Below, piece after piece: positions 18,269 to 27,045 of a DNA stretch of 64,000 bases. The translations under genes and the position numbers were made by a program. How positions within the stretch are numbered: the first letter of the stretch is position 1; each line of letters starts with the position of its first letter. A model generated the notes under the pieces. That model made no database searches, was not told the DNA's origin, and worked only from the letters and a program-made list of their open reading frames with translations. The stretch is from Granulicella sp. (lineage in GTDB: Bacteria > Acidobacteriota > Terriglobia > Terriglobales > Acidobacteriaceae): NCBI GenBank assembly GCA_025408425.1, contig JANXYX010000014.1:1-64000 (forward strand), read 5' to 3'.

Positions 18269-18838
18269 TTGTTATCCCGTGCGAAGGCGGCGAAGATGCA
18301 GGTGACAGTGAAGCCGGAGATACTTTCTCCGCGAGTGAAGCGTGGGGGCCGGATGTTCGATGATGAACATCTGGATATTCTGTCGCATATTCTGGACGAT
18401 TTCATTCGTATTCCGGGCACTTCGATCCGGTTTGGACTGGACGGAATCGTTGGGCTGATACCGGGGATCGGCGATATTATCGGCGGGATTGCTTCGTGCG
18501 TTATCCTCATTGCGGCGTGGGCTCGGGGAGTGTCTTATCCGGTGATTGCGCGGATGGTGGCGAATGTTGCGATTGAGGTGGTAGTGGGGTCGGTGCCAGT
18601 GCTGGGCGATGTATTCGATATTGCATGGCGTGCGAATCGACGAAACTACGCACTGCTGACGGGCAGCATGTACGAACCACGTAAACATACGCGACAGAGT
18701 TGGTTTTTTCTGGCTGGGCTGTGCTTTTTTCTGATGGCCCTGATTGTGGTGCCTGCGCTGCTGGTGGCGTGGATTTCAGTGCATCTATTTGCTGGAATCT
18801 TTGGGATGGATGTGCCGATGAGTCCACGCGCGCGGTAG
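18269..18838 (+). CDS. DUF4112 membrane protein
   Basis: 189 residues in the TTG-started form. The DUF4112 core is clear: LDDFIRIPGTSIRFGLDG, IVGLIPGIGDIIGG, and later SVPVLGDVFDIAWRANRRN, with two hydrophobic segments, then a C-terminal membrane helix. The family is of unknown function. An in-frame ATG at 18296, just before QVTVKPE, is an alternative and perhaps better start. It sits between tRNA-His and tRNA-Pro. Confidence 0.75.
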   Translation: MLSRAKAAKMQVTVKPEILSPRVKRGGRMFDDEHLDILSHILDDFIRIPGTSIRFGLDGIVGLIPGIGDIIGGIASCVILIAAWARGVSYPVIARMVANVAIEVVVGSVPVLGDVFDIAWRANRRNYALLTGSMYEPRKHTRQSWFFLAGLCFFLMALIVVPALLVAWISVHLFAGIFGMDVPMSPRAR

Positions 18839-18871
18839 CGTGAGGCCATGATGAGATAAACTGTTTTAAGT

Positions 18872-18948
<77 letters not shown>

Positions 18949-18960
18949 TTCTTCTAAATG

Positions 18961-18993
18961 AGCCCTTTTGACGATCATGTCGAAGGGCTTTCT
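18961..18993 (+). terminator. Probable terminator of tRNA-Pro
   Basis: agccctt and aagggct form a 7-bp stem enclosing a partly paired loop (gac/gtc), followed by ttct. It lies 13 bp beyond the tRNA. The U-tract is short, so efficiency is uncertain. Confidence 0.5.
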
Positions 18994-19088
18994 ATATGTA
19001 GGCGTTACACTTACGGCGTCTACGGAGCAGTTAGAAAATAGCATTCTGAGCAGTTTGGCCTTTTCGACCGAATCTTGCGAAACATACA

Positions 19089-19988
19089 GTGAATAGGCCG
19101 TTGCGGGTGCTTCCATGGGCTTCACAGACAGCAGCAACTCCGATTGGTATTGTGGGGCTTGCAAGCAACCCACTCTCCTGGCGGATCAGTGGACGCCCGA
19201 GTCCATCTCGCTCAACGGCCCGATGCTTTGGACAAGAGATCGATACTCAATTTACCGCCAATAACTTCAAGTTCACCGGCAAAGAACGGGACGCAGAATC
19301 AGGAAACGACTACTTCGGCGCAAGGTACTACGCTTCAAGCATGGGCCGATGGATGTCGCCCGATTGGGCTGATAAACCGGAAGCTGTGCCGTACAGCGAT
19401 CTTACAAACCCACAATCTTTGAATCTCTATCAGTACGAGGGAAATAACCCTCTAGCCAGAGCTGACAAAGATGGTCATTGCTGGCCGCTCTGCACGATCC
19501 TGGCCGGAGCCGCAGTAGGTGCCTTGACAGGCGGAGCAATTGAAGCGGGGACGGAGTATTTCAGCACTGGCAAAATCGACAGGCACAAAGTTGGAAATGC
19601 AGCTCTTGGCGGCCTCGTTACAGGAGCTATCGTCGGGGCTGCTGGCCCTGAAGCGGGCTTGGCCGCTAAAGCAGTTATCGGATCTGCTGCTGGGGTAACG
19701 GGCGGTAGTGTCGAGCGGGGTGTCAACGGAGAAAAGGTAGTTGATGTGAAAGCAATCGCAGTTGATGCTGTTGCAGGAGCGGTGAGCCCCAAGATCGAGG
19801 CAGTAGCCGATAAGACTTTTGCGACGGGAGCGATTGCAAAGACTGTTACCAAGTTGATCGATGCAACCGTCGATGCGGGTAAGCGACTCTCAAGCGGCGG
19901 AGGAGAACAGCCGAAGCCCCAGCAACAACAGACACAGCCACAGCCTCAGCACAAAACCTGTACGACTGGTTCGAATGGCTGCAACTAA
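19089..19988 (+). pseudogene. Orphan Rhs/YD-repeat C-terminal tip fragment
   Basis: The 300-codon frame contains a classic Rhs core: FKFTGKERDAESG, DYFGARYY, MGRWMSPDWADKP, SLNLYQYEGNNPLARADKDGH (residues about 57-130). After it comes a variable, Gly/Ala-rich, possibly membrane-active segment and a Gln/Pro-rich end with TCTTGSNGC. Intact Rhs proteins exceed 1,000 residues, and no shell of YD repeats precedes this piece. It is therefore a detached tip, of the kind left by recombination that swaps Rhs toxin ends. The residues before the core do not look like Rhs. No toxin domain I know is recognisable in the tail. It could be expressed, but a start and ribosome binding site are not convincing. 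Confidence 0.7.
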
Positions 19989-20014
19989 CCTCTTAGAACC
20001 TAAGGCAGGGACAG

Positions 20015-20404
20015 ATGACAAGTGAAGAGGACAGCTTCTGGACTTCGAAAGGCAACCTAATTTGGGTTACCCTCGCCCTTTTTATGCTGGCCGCGCACAT
20101 TATTATTCGACATGAATTTCCCACCTTTACCCCTCCAGCCACGCTTGACAAGCCTGCATGGATGAGGACGGCCTTGTATGTTGAACTGCTCGTCCATATC
20201 TTATTCCTTGGTGCAGTAATCGTCGGAATCCGCAACCGAATACCGAGTCTGAAGCGCCCGAGCTATAGCGATGATGGGACTCTCACCATCGGTTCATCTC
20301 AACCGGCAGATCGCGCCGCTACTCGTTGGGGCGAGATAGCTGGCATCATAGTCGAGTTCGGCGTCTACCTCGGAGCATGGGCTTGGATATACGGGATCAT
20401 TTAG
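20015..20404 (+). CDS. Small membrane protein, possible Rhs-tip immunity partner
   Basis: 129 residues starting ATG at 20015, with GGCAGGGACAG just upstream. Three hydrophobic segments are visible (about 14-31, 53-71 and 107-126), separated by polar loops, and the N-terminus is cytosolic-like. I recognise no family. It begins 26 bp after the Rhs tip ends, on the same strand, where an immunity gene would sit. A membrane-located immunity protein would fit a membrane-active tip, but this is inferred only from position. Confidence 0.5.
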   Translation: MTSEEDSFWTSKGNLIWVTLALFMLAAHIIIRHEFPTFTPPATLDKPAWMRTALYVELLVHILFLGAVIVGIRNRIPSLKRPSYSDDGTLTIGSSQPADRAATRWGEIAGIIVEFGVYLGAWAWIYGII

Positions 20405-20526
20405 CTAATCCGCCTATGTCTGAGCCTGAAATCTTCTCCTCCGGCCCGGAATCCAAAGTACGCGCTGCCTACGGCATCGGGTTGAGGTATGACACGTCAT
20501 GTATGAAAGCGCGTGTTGTCATGGGT

Positions 20527-20621
20527 GCTGTAGAGGAACCTTGGGTTGCTGTGCGGGAACCATCATGGAATCAAGCAGCTAAGGGAAAAACGGGGCTGGC
20601 AGGTTGCTGTAGAGGAACCTT
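20527..20621 (+). repeat. 16-bp direct repeat in degenerate DNA
   Basis: gctgtagaggaacctt occurs at 20527-20542 and again at 20606-20621. The DNA from 20405 to 20820 has no convincing gene and looks like decayed accessory sequence. The repeat may mark a local duplication. Confidence 0.6.
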
Positions 20622-20822
20622 GAAGTTCCTCTTGGGGAACCTGTTAAGCAAAGCTCTTGGGCATCGGTGACCGAATACCCTCCGCTCCGGTCGCCCGTCA
20701 AGGCTCTGCGCTGCGCTCCGACCGCTACGCGGCGCGCAAGGGACGCGCGGCCCTGACTGACGCCTCCGCTACGGGTGGTTGCTGGTCATGAGAAGAATGT
20801 CTTCTTCTCATGTTCGAGGAAC

Positions 20823-21038
20823 ATGAGAGGCGCGACGGCGGCGGGGCCGGTGCTGTCGTGGTTGCGACGCGCGGCGAGCGTGTGGCCTCCCTCGAAACTC
20901 TCTCTCCGGCGGTGCTGTGTGAAGTCGCCTCTGCGCACAAAATCGGTGAGCACGAAGGTCAGCGAGGAGGAGTTCGCTGCCCTGGAAGCCAGTGCGCGGG
21001 CGCGGAAGCTGACGCTCTCGGGTTCGGACTGGTGCTGA
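20823..21038 (+). pseudogene. Remnant of a plasmid-mobilisation-type gene
   Basis: The frame ends with TKSVSTKVSEEEFAALEASA followed by RARKLTLS. This resembles the ribbon-helix-helix N-terminus of MobC-like relaxosome proteins from mobilisable elements, where the motif normally continues SEWCRDVLL. Here it changes to GSDWC and stops, so only the first segment survives. The GC-rich flank before it is also unlike neighbouring genes. I read it as the scar of a mobile element. The match is from memory of the motif and is not proven. Confidence 0.45.
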
Positions 21039-21076
21039 TGAGTTGAGTGGATCAGTTGTGATATTCTCGGCCGAGA

Positions 21077-21490
21077 GTGGAGCTTCTTCTCAATCTCGTG
21101 TGGGTGGCAACCTCGATCCTTCTGATCGCTCGGTGGATATGGTCGATTCGTGAGGGCCGCACCGAGTTTGCATGGACGAAGTTGCTGGCTCTTGCTTTGC
21201 TGCTGGTGCTTCTGTTCCCGGTTATCTCAATGACGGACGACCTGGTGGCCATGAGCACGCCGGCTGAGGTGGAGCACATGATGCGGCGAGGCGAAGCGTC
21301 TGTTGCTTTGGTCGCGGTGGGTGGGCTACTGGGTGGATTCGCAGCAATTGCGCTGATGGTTCTTAGCCTGGGCGCACCGCTTTTCTGTACCTTCCGAATA
21401 CGCGCCCGCGTATTTGTTGTAACGCAGCTGGCCGGATTTATTCGGTCGTGTGGCGTTCGACCGCCTCCTGCGGCGGCTTTTGCTCAGTAG
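21077..21490 (+). CDS. Small membrane protein upstream of the czc operon
   Basis: 137 residues with hydrophobic segments near 1-20, 35-52 and 75-105. A loop VISMTDDLVAM between helices resembles short membrane proteins I have seen preceding CzcCBA operons in Acidobacteria. The start is GTG at 21077 and has a weak ribosome binding site. It ends 56 bp before czcC on the same strand, so it is probably the first gene of the efflux operon. Its role is unknown; a metal-linked accessory role is inferred from position only. Confidence 0.5.
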   Translation: MELLLNLVWVATSILLIARWIWSIREGRTEFAWTKLLALALLLVLLFPVISMTDDLVAMSTPAEVEHMMRRGEASVALVAVGGLLGGFAAIALMVLSLGAPLFCTFRIRARVFVVTQLAGFIRSCGVRPPPAAAFAQ

Positions 21491-21546
21491 CAGAGATTCA
21501 TATCTTTTCAAGCAACTTCAACATCTAGACCCATTTTGAAGGCAGT

Positions 21547-22809
21547 ATGATGCCGAAAATTTTCCATGGATTGTGCGCCATTTTGATGGCGTGCACCGCT
21601 CTGGTTGCCCAGTCTCCGCCGGGATTACCCGCCGCTCCGCTGACTTTGCAGCAGGCAGTTGCCCGCGCGCTGACGGGCAATGCTGCTCTTGCGGCGGCGC
21701 GGGAGCACCTCTCCGCGGTTCGGGCAACGAAGCTTACCGCGAGTGCCCGGCAGAACCCCACGCTTACGCTGCTGGGCCAGGGCGTGACGCTGCCTGAAGT
21801 TAATAACGATGGCGGCAATCCTTTCTACTACTCCGCCAATGTTTCGCGTTTGTTTGAGCGGGGCAACAAGCGTGGGCTGCGTATGGAAGCTGCCAATGCC
21901 ACGACTGATGTTACCGAGAGCCAGTTGCGTGATCAGGAACGGCAGGTGGTTCTGAGCGTCCGCCAGGCGTTTACGGCGATGCTGGCTGCCAAGGCTGCGC
22001 TGGCAATCGCGGAAGAGAATCTGACGGACTATCGAAAGACAGTCGAGCTGAGCAAAGCGCGTCTGGATGCTGGGGATATTACTCGCACCGACTACGAGCG
22101 GATTGATTTGCAACTGGCGCAGTTTGAAGCGGACGACGACAGTGCTCAGTTGAGCCTGCGACAGGCAAGCGCTCAGCTGCAGCAGCTGTTCGGCGTGGAT
22201 CGCCCGTCTGCGGTGCTGGACGTTACCGGCACGCTGGAAGTGCCTGCCGTGTCGCTGACGATGGCTGACGCAGAAGCGAGCGCACTGGCAACGCGGCCTG
22301 ACTATAAAGCTGCGCAGCAATCGCTGGTGTTGTCGCAGGCGAATGCGCGCTACGCGGTTGCCGGGGGCTCGGCTGACCCCACTGTTGCCAGCGAGTATGA
22401 GCGCAGCGGCGCGGACAATACGTTTGGAGTAAGTATTGCCATTCCGCTGCGGGTCTTTGACAGGAATCAGGGTGAAAAGGAGCGCACGCGGTACGAAGTG
22501 AACTCCAGCCGCTTTGCGCTGATGGCGGCGCGCAACCAAGTGGTTTCCGATGTGGACCAGGCGTGGCTGGCATTGGATACGGCGCGGCGTCAGGCGGACC
22601 GCTACAAGAGCCGCTATCTGGATGAGGCCGGCCGGGTTCGTGACAATTTGCAATTCAGCTATCGCAACGGGAACTCGACGCTACTGGACTACCTTGAAGC
22701 GTTGCGCGACTACCGCTCCATCCATCTGAGCAGCCTTAACGCCAACGTCCAGGTGTGGCTTGCCATTCACCAACTTAGCTACGCGACCGCGACGGATATC
22801 ATCCCATGA
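21547..22809 (+). CDS. czcC: TolC/CzcC-type outer-membrane efflux protein
   Basis: 420-residue outer-membrane channel of a tripartite heavy-metal exporter. A signal peptide (to about residue 22, LVAQ) precedes two outer-membrane efflux (OEP) repeats. Typical parts are LTLQQAVARALTGNAALAAA, the long alpha-helical barrel segments, VSIAIPLRVFDRNQGEKERT in the second repeat, and SYRNGNSTLLDYLEALRDY near the end. The stop overlaps the czcB start by four bases. Metal specificity cannot be read from this subunit. Confidence 0.88.
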   Translation: MMPKIFHGLCAILMACTALVAQSPPGLPAAPLTLQQAVARALTGNAALAAAREHLSAVRATKLTASARQNPTLTLLGQGVTLPEVNNDGGNPFYYSANVSRLFERGNKRGLRMEAANATTDVTESQLRDQERQVVLSVRQAFTAMLAAKAALAIAEENLTDYRKTVELSKARLDAGDITRTDYERIDLQLAQFEADDDSAQLSLRQASAQLQQLFGVDRPSAVLDVTGTLEVPAVSLTMADAEASALATRPDYKAAQQSLVLSQANARYAVAGGSADPTVASEYERSGADNTFGVSIAIPLRVFDRNQGEKERTRYEVNSSRFALMAARNQVVSDVDQAWLALDTARRQADRYKSRYLDEAGRVRDNLQFSYRNGNSTLLDYLEALRDYRSIHLSSLNANVQVWLAIHQLSYATATDIIP

Positions 22810-23897
22810 AAATACGCTTCGAAACTTTACTGGTTACCGCGCTTGCCGTGATTCCTCTGACTGCATGCAAGCACGCAGCGCCGCCGCCTGAGAGTCAACC
22901 GACCAATGTCGGGGTTGAGACGACGGTGGTTCACTCGACGGAGAGCACGGACTACCTTGAGGTGCCTGCGCATGTTACAGCCGATCCCGCGCATGTGGTT
23001 CATATCTATCCGCCGCTGAGTGGCCGGATTCTTGGCCTGAGTATTCTGCCGGGCCAGACGGTCGCGAAGGGACAGGTTATCGCTCAGCTGCAGAGCAATG
23101 ATATTGCTGTTGCCCGGGTCGACTTTGAGAAAGCAAAGATTGAAGTTCTTCGCGCGGACCGCGCTCTTACCCGCGGCAAATTATTGCTGGCACACGATGT
23201 GATGTCGCAGGCGGATTATTACGAGTTGGAGGCAACGGATCAGGTTGCACACTCCGAGCTTGACCGCAGCCGTCAGCACATCCAGCAACTCGGCTTTGCG
23301 GAGAACGGCGTCTCCGATACGATTGCGCTGCGCGCACCCATATCCGGCGCGGTTCTTGACATCGGTACTGCCACGGGCGAGATGCAGCGCTCGCTCGACA
23401 ACGCCACGGCAATCGCGACGATCGCCAATCTCGATACTGTGTGGATTGTTGGGGATGTCTTCGAGCGCGATCTTGCAACTCTTCGTCCCGGTCGAACCGT
23501 CGACGTTGTGGTGCCAGCTTACCCTGATTTGAAGCTGAGTGGCCGCATCGATAACATCTCCGATGCGCTGGATCCTAATACGCACACACTGAAGCTGCGC
23601 ATCGTGCTGGCGAATCCTAAACATCTTCTTAAGTCGGATATGTTTGCGACTGTTCGTGTTGCTGGGGCGGCTCGCAGAGCTTTCATTTTGCCCTCTACTG
23701 CAGTGCTGCATGAAGGTGACAAGACGTTTGTGTTTATCTCCAGTGCCGCGGGGAAGTTCGATCAGCGGATTGTGACGGTCGGGCGCTCTCTTGTTTCGGG
23801 TGACGTGAAGAGCATTGAGATTCTGAGTGGTCTGAATGACGGCGACAAAGTTGTAACAGTCGGCGGGGCGCTGCTCCGCCCTACCAGCGGAGACTAA
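22806..23897 (+). CDS. czcB: CzcB-type periplasmic adaptor (HlyD family)
   Basis: 363-residue membrane-fusion protein linking the RND pump to the TolC-like channel. It begins with a lipoprotein signal (LTACKH, lipobox Cys near residue 19). Next comes a barrel-sandwich/lipoyl half-motif HIYPPLSGRILGLSILPGQ, a short helical hairpin (about 100-165), RAPISGAVLDI as the second lipoyl half, and beta-barrel and membrane-proximal domains. There is no N-terminal His-rich metal-binding extension as in the classic Ralstonia CzcB. It is coupled to czcC (ATGA overlap) and to czcA (2-bp gap). Confidence 0.87.
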   Translation: MKIRFETLLVTALAVIPLTACKHAAPPPESQPTNVGVETTVVHSTESTDYLEVPAHVTADPAHVVHIYPPLSGRILGLSILPGQTVAKGQVIAQLQSNDIAVARVDFEKAKIEVLRADRALTRGKLLLAHDVMSQADYYELEATDQVAHSELDRSRQHIQQLGFAENGVSDTIALRAPISGAVLDIGTATGEMQRSLDNATAIATIANLDTVWIVGDVFERDLATLRPGRTVDVVVPAYPDLKLSGRIDNISDALDPNTHTLKLRIVLANPKHLLKSDMFATVRVAGAARRAFILPSTAVLHEGDKTFVFISSAAGKFDQRIVTVGRSLVSGDVKSIEILSGLNDGDKVVTVGGALLRPTSGD

Positions 23898-23899
23898 AC

Positions 23900-26800
23900 G
23901 TGCAACCACTTATTCGTCTCTTCATCCGCTACCGCGCGATCGTCCTTATCCTCTTCGGCGTCATGCTTGCCGTTGGCGCATTTCTGGTGACGCGCCTCGA
24001 TATTGAAGCCTATCCAGATCCGTCGCCGCCGCTGGTGGAGATCATTACGCAGAATCCTTCGTGGTCTGCGGAAGAGATGGAACAGCAGGTGACGGTGCCC
24101 ATTGAGACGACTATTAATGGAACACCTCATCTTGATCAGGTTCGCTCGATCAGCATCTTTGGCCTCTCCGACGTGAAGCTGTACTTCACCTTCGACAGCG
24201 ACAGTTTTCGCGACCGTCAGGAGGTGCTGAACCGACTCCAGACGCTCACGCTGCCGAACAATCTGCAGCCTCAGCTTTCTCCGTGGTCTCCGATTGGAGA
24301 GATCTTTCGCTACCAACTGGGAGGCCCTGGCTATACGTTGAATGAGATTAAGGCCACGCAGGATTGGCTCGTTCGCCGCGAACTGAAGCAGGTTCCTGGA
24401 GTGATTGATATCACCACATTTGGCGGGACCACGCGGCAGTATCAGATTGAGCCCGATCCGAACAAGCTGCTGAGTTTCGGCGTCACCCTTCCGCAGGTCA
24501 TCAACGCGGTTCAGTCCTCGAACGCCAACGCGGGCGGCAACTATCTCCAACTAGGCAACCAGAACGTCAATGTCCGTGCGGTAGGGCAGGTGCATAGTAT
24601 CGAGGACATCGGCTCCATCGTTGTCGCCGAAAAGAACGGCGCCCCGATTACGGTTCGCGATATCGGTAAAGTCGCTGAGGGTTTCCAGTCCCGCCTTGGC
24701 CAAGTGGGCCGCGACAAGCAGGATGACATTGTTCTGGGCATCGTCCTTCTGCAGAAGGATGAGAAGTCCATCCCAGCGCTTGCAGCTCTTAAGGAAAAGA
24801 TTGCCAGCCTCAACTCCGGCAGCCTGCTTCCGCCGGGGATGCACATCAGCACGATTTACGATCGCACCATTCTTATCGGCCGTACTACCCATACCGTCCG
24901 CGAGGTGATTATTACTGGCCTTGTGCTGGTCACGCTGGTGCTGCTCTCGATGCTGGGAGACTTGCGGATTACGTTCATCGCGGCAGTCACCATACCGTTT
25001 GCGGTGCTGTTTTCCTTTGCGATGATGGTGCTGACAGGGCGCTCCGCCAACCTTATCTCGATCGGCGCGATTGACTTCGGAATTCTTGTCGACTCCTCCA
25101 TTATCGTTCTGGAAAGCATCTATCGGAAGCTTTCCCGCCGGATCGACGGTGAAGAGACGGGCACGTTGATTGTTGAAGGCGTCGCCGACGCTGCGCGGCC
25201 CGTGCTGTTCTCGACGGCCATCATTCTCGTGGCCTTCATTCCGCTTTTTACGATGCAGGGTGTTGCTGGACAGATATTCTCACCGATGTCGGTTACGTAT
25301 GGATTTGCTCTGCTGGGTGCGCTGATGTTTGCACTGGTCTTCGCTCCTGTGCTCGGCTATCTCACCGCACCGGCGGAGCAGAAAGTGGGCGACGGCTATA
25401 CCTGGCTGAGCCGATTCCTCCGCACGCGTTATGAGCACCTGCTGCATCGCACCCTGCAGTACCCCAAGATCATCTGGATGGGTGCAGCGGCGATGCTTGC
25501 GGGAGGAGTTCTTTGTTTCGTGTTGGTGGGAGGGGAGTTTATGCCTCCTCTCGAAGAGGGAAATTTGTGGATTCGCGCAACGCTTCCACAGGACATCTCC
25601 TTCGATACCGCTGCGAACCTGGCGAACCAGATTCGCGGGGTTATTGCGGAGTCTCCCGAGGTTACACAGACTGTGTCGCAGATGGGTCGTCCGGATGATG
25701 GTACGGATGTGAGTACGTTCAATAACGTGGAGGTTTCGGTCGCTCTGAAACCTGCTGAAGAGTGGCGCCCCGGCCTGACCAAGCCTCAGCTCATCGAGGA
25801 GATAAACAACCGTCTTTCTCGATTTCCCGGGATCGAGCTGAACTTCTCTCAGAATATTCAGGACAATGTGGAAGAAGCGATGTCGGGAGTTAAGGGTGAG
25901 AACTCGCTCAAGCTTTTTGGTGATGATTTTGCAACGCTGACGAGCTTGGCTGGAAAGATTGAGCAGACGATGAAGTCAGTGCCTGGTGTAGCCGACGTTG
26001 GCGTCTTCAAAGTAGGTGGGCAGCCGTCGCTGATCATCCAGATCGATCGGGCTAAGGCCGCGCGCTACGGCATCCTGGCCGGAGATATTAACGCCTCCGT
26101 TCAGGCTGCAATCGGTGGGGCCCCGGTCTCGCAGGTTATACAGGGCGACCGCCGCTTCGATCTTACTGTTCGCTATCCTGAGGTCAACCGTAGTAGTCCC
26201 GATGCTATCCGTGCGATTCTGGTTCCTACTGCAGACGGTGGCCGCGTGCCTCTTGGCCAGGTTGCAGAAGTGGCTATCCGCGAAGGCAGCTTCATGATCT
26301 ATCGCGAAGGTGGCCGCCGCTATATCCCGATCAAGTTCAGCGTACGCGGACGGGACCTGGCGACCACGATCAGCGAACTGCAGGACAAGCTTGGGCATAC
26401 CGTCAAACTACCCACTGGCTATGACTACACCTGGGCTGGGGAGTTCGACTCTCTGCGGAAGGAGCAGCGTCGCCTGGCGGTGATTATTCCTATCTCACTG
26501 GCAATTATTGTTGTCTTGCTGTACGTCCAATTTCACACATGGAAGGACGCCCTGATTATTATTGCGACGTTGCCGTTTGCCGCGGTGGGGGGAGCAGCCT
26601 CGCTGTTTGTTACGCGAACTCCGTTCAGTATTTCTGCGGCGGTGGGCTTTACGTCCTTGATTGGGGTGGCTACGCTTGGCGCCGTCGTCTTTATGTCAGG
26701 GGTAAGGCGTGCCCAGCGGGAGAGCCTTACCGACAAGGGGTTGGAGGAGGGCTGTATCGACGAGATGCGTCCGGTTGTGATGGCTTGTCTAGCCGCCGGA

Positions 26801-26962
26801 CTGGGACTGTTGCCGGCGTCCCTCTCCAACGGAATTGGGGCGCAGGCTCAGCAACCGCTGGCCCGCGTGGTGGTAGGAGGGATGATTACCACGATCATCG
26901 CTATCCTCTTTATACTGCCGCTGCTGTTGCGTCAGCCGAAGTGCCCAAATGGGACGAGATGA
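23900..26962 (+). CDS. czcA: CzcA-type heavy-metal RND efflux pump
   Basis: 1,020-residue proton-driven inner-membrane transporter of the HME-RND class, moving divalent or monovalent metal ions from periplasm or cytosol to the outside. Twelve membrane helices and two large periplasmic loops are evident. The proton-relay helix 4 reads AIDFGILVDSSIIVLESIYR, corresponding to the HME pattern DFGxxVDGxVxxxEN with DS replacing DG. ADVGVFKVGGQPSL lies in the second porter domain. The start is GTG at 23900. Whether the metal is Zn/Co/Cd or Cu/Ag cannot be settled by eye. No dedicated regulator is adjacent. Confidence 0.9.
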   Translation: MQPLIRLFIRYRAIVLILFGVMLAVGAFLVTRLDIEAYPDPSPPLVEIITQNPSWSAEEMEQQVTVPIETTINGTPHLDQVRSISIFGLSDVKLYFTFDSDSFRDRQEVLNRLQTLTLPNNLQPQLSPWSPIGEIFRYQLGGPGYTLNEIKATQDWLVRRELKQVPGVIDITTFGGTTRQYQIEPDPNKLLSFGVTLPQVINAVQSSNANAGGNYLQLGNQNVNVRAVGQVHSIEDIGSIVVAEKNGAPITVRDIGKVAEGFQSRLGQVGRDKQDDIVLGIVLLQKDEKSIPALAALKEKIASLNSGSLLPPGMHISTIYDRTILIGRTTHTVREVIITGLVLVTLVLLSMLGDLRITFIAAVTIPFAVLFSFAMMVLTGRSANLISIGAIDFGILVDSSIIVLESIYRKLSRRIDGEETGTLIVEGVADAARPVLFSTAIILVAFIPLFTMQGVAGQIFSPMSVTYGFALLGALMFALVFAPVLGYLTAPAEQKVGDGYTWLSRFLRTRYEHLLHRTLQYPKIIWMGAAAMLAGGVLCFVLVGGEFMPPLEEGNLWIRATLPQDISFDTAANLANQIRGVIAESPEVTQTVSQMGRPDDGTDVSTFNNVEVSVALKPAEEWRPGLTKPQLIEEINNRLSRFPGIELNFSQNIQDNVEEAMSGVKGENSLKLFGDDFATLTSLAGKIEQTMKSVPGVADVGVFKVGGQPSLIIQIDRAKAARYGILAGDINASVQAAIGGAPVSQVIQGDRRFDLTVRYPEVNRSSPDAIRAILVPTADGGRVPLGQVAEVAIREGSFMIYREGGRRYIPIKFSVRGRDLATTISELQDKLGHTVKLPTGYDYTWAGEFDSLRKEQRRLAVIIPISLAIIVVLLYVQFHTWKDALIIIATLPFAAVGGAASLFVTRTPFSISAAVGFTSLIGVATLGAVVFMSGVRRAQRESLTDKGLEEGCIDEMRPVVMACLAAGLGLLPASLSNGIGAQAQQPLARVVVGGMITTIIAILFILPLLLRQPKCPNGTR

Positions 26963-27045
26963 TGCGGTAGTGGCAAGGGCTCTTCCTCGCTATGGAGGTG
27001 TTCAGGTATGTCGGGCGCTTACTCGCTGGGGCGCGGCTGGCACGA

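Noticed and set aside
20670-20700. Possible att site resembling the 3' end of tRNA-Pro (ccctccgctccg against ccctccgccccg)
   Set aside because: The match is imperfect and short in GC-rich DNA, and no integrase is present.
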